A stretch of DNA of 64,000 nucleotides from Bacteroidetes bacterium ADurb.Bin037 (GTDB taxonomy: Bacteria; Bacteroidota; Bacteroidia; Bacteroidales; UBA932). Below the pieces are notes generated by a model. The model searched no databases. It was not told where the DNA came from and saw nothing but the letters and a program-made list of their open reading frames with translations. Below are positions 9,001 to 17,017 of the stretch, in pieces. The stretch spans positions 124,001-188,000 of the forward strand of contig MWER01000016.1 of the NCBI GenBank assembly GCA_002071175.1. The letters are read 5' to 3'. The first letter of the stretch is position 1; each line of letters opens with the position of its first letter. Made by a program: the position numbers and the translations under genes.

Positions 9001-11109
9001 TCAGGATATCTTGCTGTAATCAGCCCTTCTGTTGCCAAGAACTTCCAGCTGTCTGACAAGCACTTTGTTTTTTCCTAATTCCAGAAGCGGATCCTCATCA
9101 AGTACCTTATCGGCTTCCATACGTGCCCACTCCAGTATCTGTCCGTCTTTTGCCAGGTTGGCAATATGCAGATCAAAGACAAGACCGCTTTGGGCAGTTC
9201 CTTCCAGGTCTCCGGGTCCTCGCAGCCTCATGTCGGCTTCAGCAATCTCAAATCCGTTGTTTGTTTCGCACATCAGCTTAAGACGTTCCCTGGCTTCTTT
9301 GCTCAAGGCTTTCCCTGTCATCAGGATACAATAAGATTCTGCGGCACCCCTCCCTACGCGTCCGCGAAGCTGGTGCAGTTGTGACAAACCGAATCTTTCC
9401 GCACTTTCAATAACCATTACCGTAGCGTTGGGGACATCAACCCCCACTTCTATGACCGAGGTGGCAATCAGGATCTGTGCCTGTCCCTTGACGAACATCT
9501 CCATGTCAAAAGCCTTGTCTTCAGGTTTTTGCTGCCCATGGACCACGGCAACCGAATAAAGGGGAGCGGGAAAGGCCATGGCGACATCTTGGTAACCTGT
9601 TTCAAGATTTTCGTAATCAAGTTTTTCCGATTCACGGATCAGTGGATAAACAATATAGACCTGTCTGCCTTCCTTGATCTGTTTCTTCATAAAGGAATAA
9701 ACCGTTCCCCTGCGTGAAGCGGGATAATGGATCGTCCGAACCGGCTTCCTTCCCGGTGGCAGCTGGTCGATCACCGATACATCCAGGTCTCCGTAGAGTG
9801 TCATAGCCAGAGTTCTGGGGATAGGGGTTGCCGTCATGACCATGATATGGGGCGGCGATCCGTCCGTTTTCTTCCACAGGCGTGCCCGTTGTTCCACTCC
9901 AAAACGGTGCTGTTCATCAATAACGACAAAGCCCAGGTTTTGGAATGTAACGGTGTCTTCGATCAAGGCATGTGTGCCGATAAGCAAATGGAGTGAGCCA
10001 TCCTGCAAAGATTCATGAAGCAGTTTACGCTCAGCCGGTTTGGTGGATCCTGTCAGCAATCCCACCCGGACATCCTGTCCTTTGAGGAACTTGGAGATCG
10101 TATTGTAATGCTGGTTGGCCAGGATTTCAGTTGGAGCCATCATACAGGCCTGATAGCCGTTATCAATTGCTATGAGCGCACTTAACAGGGCAACAAGTGT
10201 TTTACCGCTCCCTACATCACCCTGTAGCAGCCTGTTCATTTGGCGTCCGCTCCGCAGATCGGAGCGAATCTCCCTGATCACGCGTTTTTGCGCCTCTGTC
10301 AGTTCAAAGGGCAATCTTTTAAAACATTCATTGAACGCTTTTCCTATCTTAAGAAATGGTAATCCGTCCTCTGCCCTCAGACGAACAGATCTTTGTTTGA
10401 GTAATCCCAACTGTATATAGAACAATTCCTCGAATTTGAGTCTTGTCTGGGCTGCCTGCAGGTTTTTGAGGTTTTTTGGGAAATGGATCTCTTCCAGAGC
10501 TAATGGCAGAGGCATCAGTTTTAGCTGATTTAACAGGTACGCGGGTAAAGTTTCGTGAATCTGGCCCTCCATACGTGTCAAAACCTGTGCTATCAGACGG
10601 GAAAAGACTTTTTGGGTAAATCCTTTGTCCCGTAGTGATTCGGTAGAAGAATAAACGGCCTGGAGCCCTGCACTTCCCCTGAGGCTCTGGTCATCGGGGA
10701 TATCCATGTCGGGATGTACCAGATTGATCCGGGCGTTGAATAAGGTGGGTTTCCCGAATACGATATATTCCGTATTCAATTTGATTTTATCCTTTATCCA
10801 GCGGATTCCTTTGAAAAAGACGAGTTCGATCGTTCCTGTGGGATCTGAAAGAATTACAACCAATCTTTGTTTGCGCGGACCTGCGCCAACGATTTTCATA
10901 TCCCTGACTACTCCGCGGATCTGTATATATGCAAGACCGGGATCGATCTCATTAATGGCGTAAAAACGTGTTCTATCAATATAACGAAACGGGTAATGCC
11001 TTATCAGATCTTCGAAAGTGGTAATATTCAGATCTTTTTCAAGTTCCCTGGACCGCCTGGGACCTACTCCCTGAAGAAATTGTATATTCGTATCCCATAA
11101 GGAAACCAT
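9001..11109 (-). CDS. recG: ATP-dependent DNA helicase RecG
   Basis: RecG remodels stalled replication forks and branch-migrates Holliday junctions. The N-terminal wedge/OB domain comes first (LQGVGPRRSRELEKDLNI). It is followed by helicase motifs: Walker A LLQGDVGSGKTLVALLSA, Walker B DEQHRFGVEQR, MTATPIPRTLA, and QLRGRVGRG. The open frame extends upstream to 11352, but those 81 codons are antisense to yccF and look non-native. The ATG at 11107-11109 (MVSLWDTNIQ, 702 aa) matches the family length and follows a -7 box by 6 nt. I therefore use it. Confidence 0.95.
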   Translation of the reverse strand: MVSLWDTNIQFLQGVGPRRSRELEKDLNITTFEDLIRHYPFRYIDRTRFYAINEIDPGLAYIQIRGVVRDMKIVGAGPRKQRLVVILSDPTGTIELVFFKGIRWIKDKIKLNTEYIVFGKPTLFNARINLVHPDMDIPDDQSLRGSAGLQAVYSSTESLRDKGFTQKVFSRLIAQVLTRMEGQIHETLPAYLLNQLKLMPLPLALEEIHFPKNLKNLQAAQTRLKFEELFYIQLGLLKQRSVRLRAEDGLPFLKIGKAFNECFKRLPFELTEAQKRVIREIRSDLRSGRQMNRLLQGDVGSGKTLVALLSALIAIDNGYQACMMAPTEILANQHYNTISKFLKGQDVRVGLLTGSTKPAERKLLHESLQDGSLHLLIGTHALIEDTVTFQNLGFVVIDEQHRFGVEQRARLWKKTDGSPPHIMVMTATPIPRTLAMTLYGDLDVSVIDQLPPGRKPVRTIHYPASRRGTVYSFMKKQIKEGRQVYIVYPLIRESEKLDYENLETGYQDVAMAFPAPLYSVAVVHGQQKPEDKAFDMEMFVKGQAQILIATSVIEVGVDVPNATVMVIESAERFGLSQLHQLRGRVGRGAAESYCILMTGKALSKEARERLKLMCETNNGFEIAEADMRLRGPGDLEGTAQSGLVFDLHIANLAKDGQILEWARMEADKVLDEDPLLELGKNKVLVRQLEVLGNRRADYSKIS

Positions 11110-11115
11110 AGCAGT

Positions 11116-11124
11116 ACAAATATA
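11116..11124 (-). promoter_or_regulatory. -7 box of recG
   Basis: TATATTTGT on the minus strand lies 6 nt upstream of the chosen ATG. It supports that start and implies a leader of only about 4 nt. Confidence 0.55.
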
Positions 11125-11137
11125 ACGATAACTTACG

Positions 11138-11146
11138 TATATTTGC
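11138..11146 (+). promoter_or_regulatory. -7 box of yccF
   Basis: TATATTTGC matches the consensus and ends 3 nt before the yccF ATG (11150). It is divergent from the recG box in a 40 bp intergenic space. Confidence 0.55.
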
Positions 11147-11149
11147 AGT

Positions 11150-11524
11150 ATGAACATTCTGGGAAACATACTCTGGCTTCTGTTTGGAGGTATCATAATA
11201 GCATTGGAGTATATGGTAGCCGGATTGTTGATGTGCATTACCATCATCGGGATACCTTTCGGTTTGCAAAGCTTTAAACTTGCGGCCTTTGTCCTGTGGC
11301 CCTTCGGCAAGACAACGCGTCCGGTCGAATCCGGGTCAGGCTGTTTGAGCACTGTTTTGAATATTGTGTGGATTTTTCTGGGAGGGATCTGGATTGCGCT
11401 CAGTCATCTGTTCTGGGGCGTAGTGCTTTGTATTACAATCATAGGAATACCTTTCGGAAAGCAACATTTCAAGATGGTATCACTGGCGCTCACTCCTTTC
11501 GGGAGGCAGATCGTTTACAAATAA
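11150..11524 (+). CDS. YccF family inner-membrane protein
   Basis: The 124-residue integral membrane protein has two halves that repeat each other: MCITIIGIPFGLQSFKLA (about 25-42) and LCITIIGIPFGKQHFKMV (about 94-111), each followed by a PFG motif. This twofold IGIPFG pattern is the hallmark of the YccF (DUF307) family. No biochemical role is established that I know of. It leads a run with pdxA (8 nt gap) and rnhA, and is expressed from a nearly leaderless promoter divergent from recG. Confidence 0.88.
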   Translation: MNILGNILWLLFGGIIIALEYMVAGLLMCITIIGIPFGLQSFKLAAFVLWPFGKTTRPVESGSGCLSTVLNIVWIFLGGIWIALSHLFWGVVLCITIIGIPFGKQHFKMVSLALTPFGRQIVYK

Positions 11525-11532
11525 AAGACATT

Positions 11533-12576
11533 ATGCATAAAAAGATCATAGTCGGGATCACGCAGGGCGATACAAACGGAATAGGTTATGAAGTTATTAT
11601 CAAAGCCCTCTCGGACAGTCGTATCAATGAGCTTTGCACCCCGGTCATATATGGTTCTTCCCGGTTGCTTGGATATTACAAGAAGTTGAGTACCGGTGCG
11701 GAGAATTTCAATGTTCATATTACCCAGTCTGCCTCTGACCTTCATTTTAAGATGGTCAATCTGATCCCTTGTGTTTCCGACCAGTTTATGGCTGAACCGG
11801 GAAAGATGACCGAAGAAGGTGCACAGGCAGCCCTTCAGTCATTGGAACGTGCCGTGGAGGATCTGCGTGGTGGAAAGATCCAGGTGCTTGTAACGGCTCC
11901 TTTTAATAAACAAAATGTGAGCAGGGAGGGATTTGCCTTTCCCGGTCATACCGAATACCTGGCCAATGCCTTTGGCATTGCCGATCCCCTGATGGTTCTC
12001 TGCAGTACAAGTATGGGATTGAGGACCGGTGTGGTTACGGGCCATATTCCCGTGAACAGGATCGCAGCCGGACTTACAAAAGAAAAGATCTTCAAAAAGA
12101 TCATCTTAATGTATGAAACATTGAAAAATGACTTCACGATCCGTCAACCCAAGATCGCTGTTCTTGGATTAAATCCGCATGCAGGTGATGGCGGGCTGAT
12201 AGGATCGGAAGAAGGGAAGGTCATTTCACCTGCTATAGAAGAAGCCAATAAGAAGGGAATACTTGCATTTGGTCCCTATCCGGCAGACGGTTTTTTTGCT
12301 GCGGCAGACTACAGAAAATTCGATGCCGTACTGGCCATGTACCATGATCAGGGACTGATCCCCTTCAAGGCTTTGTCCTTTGGCCAGGGTGTAAATTTCA
12401 CAGCCGGCCTGCCGGTGATCAGGACATCTCCCGACCACGGGACTGCATATCGTCTGGCCGGAGAAGATAAGGCATCTTCTGAATCAATGCTGGCGGCAAT
12501 TTTTATGGCTTGTGATATTTACCGCTCCAGGCAAAGAAACCAGGAAGCCATGGCAGATAGATTGTATGAAGGTTGA
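11533..12576 (+). CDS. pdxA: 4-hydroxythreonine-4-phosphate dehydrogenase PdxA
   Basis: PdxA oxidises 4-phosphohydroxy-L-threonine in the DXP-dependent pyridoxal phosphate pathway and needs a divalent metal. Visible signatures are GITQGDTNGIGYEVI at the N-terminus, the substrate/metal region FPGHTEYLANAFG, LGLNPHAGDGGLIGSEE, and the metal-binding MYHDQGLIPFK. The open frame runs upstream to 11296, but that part is antisense-like, out-of-frame yccF sequence. The ATG at 11533 (MHKKIIVGIT, 347 aa) fits the family length and sits 8 nt after the yccF stop. rnhA overlaps the 3' end by 11 bp. Confidence 0.95.
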   Translation: MHKKIIVGITQGDTNGIGYEVIIKALSDSRINELCTPVIYGSSRLLGYYKKLSTGAENFNVHITQSASDLHFKMVNLIPCVSDQFMAEPGKMTEEGAQAALQSLERAVEDLRGGKIQVLVTAPFNKQNVSREGFAFPGHTEYLANAFGIADPLMVLCSTSMGLRTGVVTGHIPVNRIAAGLTKEKIFKKIILMYETLKNDFTIRQPKIAVLGLNPHAGDGGLIGSEEGKVISPAIEEANKKGILAFGPYPADGFFAAADYRKFDAVLAMYHDQGLIPFKALSFGQGVNFTAGLPVIRTSPDHGTAYRLAGEDKASSESMLAAIFMACDIYRSRQRNQEAMADRLYEG

Positions 12577-13078
12577 TATTTATACAGACGGTTCTGCCCT
12601 GGGCAATCCCGGTCCCGGAGGTTATGGTGTTATTCTTCAATCCGGCCGACACTATAAGGAAATATCTGCCGGTTACCGGATGACGACCAATAACAGGATG
12701 GAGCTTATGGCGGTCATTGTTGGATTGGAAGCGTTGAAGAAATCGGGAACGGAGGTTTGCATATATTCAGACTCTACTTACGTTGTCAGGGCTGTGGAGG
12801 AGGGATGGCTTGACAAGTGGCGGGTTAAGGGTTTCCGGAAAAAAAAGAATGTAGATCTGTGGAAACGTTACATGGATGCTGCCTCGGGGCATAAAGTGCG
12901 TTTTGTTTGGATAAAAGGTCATGCAGGCCATCCGCAGAATGAACAATGCGATCGCCTTGCCGTTGCTGCAGCATCTGCTCCTGTTGAGGAATTAATGGAG
13001 GATAAAGGTTTTATTGCTGAAAATTCATTATCGCCTGCAGGACATCAGGATGGATTATTTGATATGATGTCCGGTTGA
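12566..13078 (+). CDS. rnhA: Ribonuclease HI
   Basis: RNase HI cuts RNA in RNA-DNA hybrids. The catalytic carboxylates are present: Asp in YTDGSALGNPGPGGYG, Glu in NNRMELMAV, Asp in YSDSTYV, and the His/Asp pair in KGHAGHPQNEQCDRLA. The ATG at 12566 gives 170 residues; an upstream in-frame ATG at 12512 lies deep in pdxA and adds unrelated residues. The core ends near residue 145 and a short tail follows (GFIAENSLSPAGHQDGLFD). That tail is read from DNA that also encodes the end of the convergent GH5 gene, a 68 bp overlap. Confidence 0.95.
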   Translation: MKVDIYTDGSALGNPGPGGYGVILQSGRHYKEISAGYRMTTNNRMELMAVIVGLEALKKSGTEVCIYSDSTYVVRAVEEGWLDKWRVKGFRKKKNVDLWKRYMDAASGHKVRFVWIKGHAGHPQNEQCDRLAVAAASAPVEELMEDKGFIAENSLSPAGHQDGLFDMMSG

Positions 13079-14141
13079 ACAGGACAAAGTCCGGAGCCCC
13101 GTTGTCCCAATAAAACGGTACCATTCCGTATCTAATTGCCGCATCGGTAATATATCCCAGGTAATAAGCCCGGCATCGCTTATGGTCTTCAAGGGATTGT
13201 CCTGTAAGATCCGGACGATACAGTGCACCGTATTCCCCCAGGATCACGGGGATGCCTTTGCCGGTAAATTTTTGTTTCATTTTTTCAAACTCTTTCTCAA
13301 CCCAATCTTCCTGTCCCCACGGTGTAACCGGTCCTGTTGCCACGGAACCCCATTGTGTGTCGTAAGGCTGGTCGGGTTTTAGGGCAAATTCATAAGGATC
13401 GTAGTAATGGACTTCAATCATAAGCCTATCCGGAGTAGGATCTGCCGGAATGATCAGAGAGGTATAAGCCAACTCAATATTGGTCAGGTAACTTTGTATG
13501 ACAAGATGACGTTTTAGGTTAGCTCCTCCGGTTGCCCTCACGGCATTGACAAAAGTCTGGTTGAATGAATTCTGTACTGATAGATATTCTGCCGGCGGGT
13601 TGGAAGACCAGTCATTTTCCATATGAACTTCGTTTGATCCGGCAAAGAGCAGCCTGTCGTCGTAGTCTTTAAAGTAGGTGGCTATCTGGGTCCATATGGC
13701 GCTAAGCTTTTGATTGATAGCCTCTTTCCGGCTTTCCCTGGGATCGTTCATCCATCCGTTGTCCCAATGAATATTTATAATGGCGAACATATCATTGGCC
13801 AATACGTAATTCACCACCTGTCCGACGCGCTGCATCCATGCCTTATCAATTTGATGTGTTTCCGGATCTGATATATGTACCGACCAGGATACGGGGATCC
13901 TGATTGAGGTGAAGCCGGCATCTTTTACCGCCTTGATCAGTTCCGGCGTTACCCTGGGGTTTCCCCAGGAAGTTTCACCGCCGACGGCTTCCAGCGTATT
14001 ACCCAGGTTCCATCCTTTGCCCATAAGTTGAGCCAATTCCATGGCGGTAATGTTGCGCATGGCAGGATCCTTTCCGTTGTTTTCACTTTTGCATCCTGAA
14101 AACACCAAACAACAGATCAGAAGGATTGTAGGAATTTTCAT
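13011..14141 (-). CDS. GH5 endo-beta-glucanase-like lipoprotein (candidate endo-xyloglucanase)
   Basis: This 376-residue secreted glycoside hydrolase has a lipoprotein signal peptide (lipobox VFSGC, Cys17), so it is probably anchored in the outer membrane. The TIM barrel starts with MGKGWNLGNTLEAVGG, typical of GH5 cellulase subfamilies. The acid/base is Glu171 (AGSNEVH) and the nucleophile Glu303 (ILGEYGAL); INIHWDNGW and EVHYYDPY line the cleft. Beside a PA14-containing GH31 and a GH2, xyloglucan is the best substrate guess, though mixed-linkage glucan or mannan cannot be excluded. It is divergent from the GH31 gene (about 25-46 bp) and overlaps rnhA at the 3' end. Confidence 0.88.
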   Translation of the reverse strand: MKIPTILLICCLVFSGCKSENNGKDPAMRNITAMELAQLMGKGWNLGNTLEAVGGETSWGNPRVTPELIKAVKDAGFTSIRIPVSWSVHISDPETHQIDKAWMQRVGQVVNYVLANDMFAIINIHWDNGWMNDPRESRKEAINQKLSAIWTQIATYFKDYDDRLLFAGSNEVHMENDWSSNPPAEYLSVQNSFNQTFVNAVRATGGANLKRHLVIQSYLTNIELAYTSLIIPADPTPDRLMIEVHYYDPYEFALKPDQPYDTQWGSVATGPVTPWGQEDWVEKEFEKMKQKFTGKGIPVILGEYGALYRPDLTGQSLEDHKRCRAYYLGYITDAAIRYGMVPFYWDNGAPDFVLFNRTSYQIIHPDVLQAIMNFQQ

Positions 14142-14148
14142 AAAGACC

Positions 14149-14156
14149 TATCTTTG
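14149..14156 (+). promoter_or_regulatory. -7 box of the GH31-GH2 operon
   Basis: TATCTTTG matches TAnnTTTG. A start near 14160 gives a leader of about 28 nt to the ATG at 14188. Confidence 0.5.
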
Positions 14157-14187
14157 AATAAAGAAAATGATAAATACGGTCAAATAT

Positions 14188-17013
14188 ATGAAAAAGTGCA
14201 TTATAGTCCTGTTCACGGGACTCCTGTTGTCTTCCTGTACGGGCGGTCTGATCGTGGATAGTCGTAGTGTGACGATCACTACCGGTGACAGGTCAAAGAT
14301 CCGGATAGAACCCCTTAGTCCTAAGATTATCCGGGTATCGGCTATACCTGCTGGAGAAAGATTTTCAACCCGTAAAAGCCTTATGAGGGCACCCGGGGAG
14401 CTTCCTGCAGTTGATTTTGAATGTGTGGAGGAAGAAGGGAGGGTCGTAATAAAAACAACGTCCCTGCAAATGGGTGTCAATAAAAATACCGGGGAGGTCA
14501 TTTTTATGGACCTGGAGGGAAATGTGATCCTTCAGGAAAACAAAGGGGGCGGTAAAACCTTTTCTCCCATAGAAGTTGAAGGTGACAGGGGATATACAAT
14601 CAGACAGGTTTTCGAATCACCTGCTGACGAAGCGTTTTACGGGCTGGGGCAACATCAGTCTGATGAATTCAATTACAAAGGCAAAAATGAGACTTTGTAC
14701 CAATACAACACAAAAGTATCTGTTCCTTTTATTGTATCTAACAAAAATTACGGATTGCTGTGGGACAACAATTCCCTTTCCCGATTCGGTGACCCCAGGG
14801 ATTATATGCAGCTCAATGTGCTCGGTCTGAAAGATATGGACGGTCAAGAAGGAGCCCTTACGGCTATCTATGCCAGCCGTGACGGCAAGACAGAGTCTTT
14901 GCGCAGAAGGGAATCCGTTATCGATTACACGGATCTGGATAAAGTGAAAGGATTTCCGCAAGGAATTTCATTCCACGATGCCCGGATCACCTGGGAAGGA
15001 ACCGTGACGACCGGTGAAAGCGGGACCCATCGTTTTCTGCTGTACTATGCAGGATATACCAAGGTGTTCTTCGACGGACGGGAAGTGGTCGGTGAGCGGT
15101 GGAGGACAGCCTGGAATCCTAATAGTTATAAATTTCAGGTAGATATGGAAGCCGGGCAGGAATATCCCATCCGCATAGAATGGATACCTGACGGTGGGGT
15201 TTCCTATTTGGGTCTTTCGCTCTACACACCCGTTGATCCGGAGGAACAGGCAAAACAATCCTGGTGGTCGGAGATTGCCGACATGATAGACTATTATTTT
15301 ATTTACGGGCAAAACAGCGACCAGGTGATCGGCGGATACCGTTTCCTGACAGGTAAATCCCAAATTATGCCCAAGTGGGCCATGGGCTACTGGCAAAGCA
15401 GGGAACGTTACAAAACTTCCCGTGAGTTGCTTGATGTGCTAAGTGAATACAGAAAACGCCGTATACCGATAGACAACATAGTACAAGATTGGTCATACTG
15501 GCCTGTAGATGGGTGGGGAAGCCATGAATTTGACAAGGAGCGTTTCCCTGATCCCAAAGCCATGGTAGACAGCGTCCATGCCCTGAATGCCCGGATCATG
15601 ATCTCTGTTTGGCCGAAGTTCTATCATACGACCGGGCATTACAAAGAGTTTGCGGAAAAAGGGTGGATGTACACCCGTGCTGTAGAAGACAGCATCCGTG
15701 ACTGGATCTGGCCTGGTTATATCGGTTCATTTTATGATGCTTATGCGGAAGGGGCACGCAAACTCTTCTGGCAGCAGATGGAAGAGCATCTATACATTCT
15801 GGGATTTGATGCATGGTGGATGGATGCATCGGAACCCGACATTCTTTCAAATGCCGGTCTGGAATACCGGAAAGCTTTATCGACACCTACCGCATTGGGT
15901 TCGTCAACAAGGTATCTGAATGCCTATCCGCTGGTTAATGCACAGGCCATATATGAGGGACAAAGGGGCGTTGATCCGGACAAACGCGTATTTTTGCTCA
16001 CACGGAGCGGATTCCCCGGATTACAGCGTTATGCAACGGCTACATGGAGCGGTGATATTGGCACATGTTGGGAAGACATGAAGGCACAGATTTCTGCAGG
16101 CATCAATTTTAGTATATCGGGTATTCCTTACTGGACAATGGATATCGGAGGATTTTGCGTTCAGAAACGTTTTGAAAGGGCAAAGGAAGGTTCTGCCGAT
16201 AGGGAAGAATGGCGCGAACTGAATGTCCGCTGGTTCCAATTCGGGACATTTTGTCCCTTGTTCAGGAGCCACGGACAATATCCTTACCGGGAAATATTTA
16301 ACATTGCTCCCGAAAACCATATTGCATACAAAACGATGGTATGGTACGACAAACTGCGTTATCGCCTGATGCCTTATATATACACCCTTGCCGGAAGGAC
16401 GTGGTTTGAAGACTATACCATTATGAGGGCCCTGGTCATGGACTTCAATGGTGATGAAAACATTTACGATATTTCCGATCAATACATGTTCGGGGACGCA
16501 CTGATGGTTTGCCCGGTGTACGGGTACAAGGCAAGGAAACGGCCCGTCTACCTTCCAAAACAGACAGGTTGGTATGATTTCCATACGGGCAGGTATCTTC
16601 CCGGAGGCCGCACTATAGTGGCCGATGCACCTCTCGATAGAATACCGTTGTATGTAAAGGCAGGTTCCATCCTTCCTGTAGGTCCCGAGATGCAGTACAC
16701 AAATGAAAAACCAGACCATCCGCTGACATTGTGTGTTTATACCGGGGAAAATGCCCGGTTCACATTGTACGAGGACGAAGGAGTAAACTACAACTACGAA
16801 AAAGGAAGCTATTCCAACATATCTTTTGAATATGACCGGGAAAAGGGGACCTTGCGGATAGGGGGCAGGGAAGGATCTTTTGACGGCATGGTAACTGAAA
16901 GGGTATTCCGGATCAGAAAGATCACACCCCGCAAACCCGGCACACCCTTTGCCGGAGGTGAATCCTTAATAACGGTTCATTATAACGGAGAAGAACAGAT
17001 TATTCAATTGTAA
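14188..17013 (+). CDS. GH31 alpha-xylosidase with PA14 insertion
   Basis: The 941-residue enzyme has a lipoprotein signal (MKKCIIVLFTGLLLSSC). I prefer this ATG to the one 21 nt upstream at 14167, which lies only about 6 nt from the predicted transcript start. After the GH31 N-terminal beta-sandwich a PA14 domain is inserted (about residues 254-350, around GTHRFLLYYAGYTKVFFDG). The catalytic barrel follows, with nucleophile Asp546 (WWMDASEPD) and acid/base Asp623 (ATWSGDIG), then C-terminal beta domains. A PA14 insertion at this place is known from xyloglucan alpha-xylosidases of Bacteroides and Cellvibrio. It should remove terminal alpha-1,6-xylose. GH2 follows after 4 nt. Confidence 0.9.
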   Translation: MKKCIIVLFTGLLLSSCTGGLIVDSRSVTITTGDRSKIRIEPLSPKIIRVSAIPAGERFSTRKSLMRAPGELPAVDFECVEEEGRVVIKTTSLQMGVNKNTGEVIFMDLEGNVILQENKGGGKTFSPIEVEGDRGYTIRQVFESPADEAFYGLGQHQSDEFNYKGKNETLYQYNTKVSVPFIVSNKNYGLLWDNNSLSRFGDPRDYMQLNVLGLKDMDGQEGALTAIYASRDGKTESLRRRESVIDYTDLDKVKGFPQGISFHDARITWEGTVTTGESGTHRFLLYYAGYTKVFFDGREVVGERWRTAWNPNSYKFQVDMEAGQEYPIRIEWIPDGGVSYLGLSLYTPVDPEEQAKQSWWSEIADMIDYYFIYGQNSDQVIGGYRFLTGKSQIMPKWAMGYWQSRERYKTSRELLDVLSEYRKRRIPIDNIVQDWSYWPVDGWGSHEFDKERFPDPKAMVDSVHALNARIMISVWPKFYHTTGHYKEFAEKGWMYTRAVEDSIRDWIWPGYIGSFYDAYAEGARKLFWQQMEEHLYILGFDAWWMDASEPDILSNAGLEYRKALSTPTALGSSTRYLNAYPLVNAQAIYEGQRGVDPDKRVFLLTRSGFPGLQRYATATWSGDIGTCWEDMKAQISAGINFSISGIPYWTMDIGGFCVQKRFERAKEGSADREEWRELNVRWFQFGTFCPLFRSHGQYPYREIFNIAPENHIAYKTMVWYDKLRYRLMPYIYTLAGRTWFEDYTIMRALVMDFNGDENIYDISDQYMFGDALMVCPVYGYKARKRPVYLPKQTGWYDFHTGRYLPGGRTIVADAPLDRIPLYVKAGSILPVGPEMQYTNEKPDHPLTLCVYTGENARFTLYEDEGVNYNYEKGSYSNISFEYDREKGTLRIGGREGSFDGMVTERVFRIRKITPRKPGTPFAGGESLITVHYNGEEQIIQL

Positions 17014-17017
17014 GGCT

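Noticed and set aside
11110..11352. N-terminal extension of RecG by 81 residues
   Set aside because: It is antisense to yccF, lies upstream of the -7 box at 11116-11124 and has no similarity to RecG; the ATG at 11109 gives the normal length.
11296..11532. N-terminal extension of PdxA
   Set aside because: The frame overlaps yccF in another phase and lacks family residues; PdxA proper starts at 11533.
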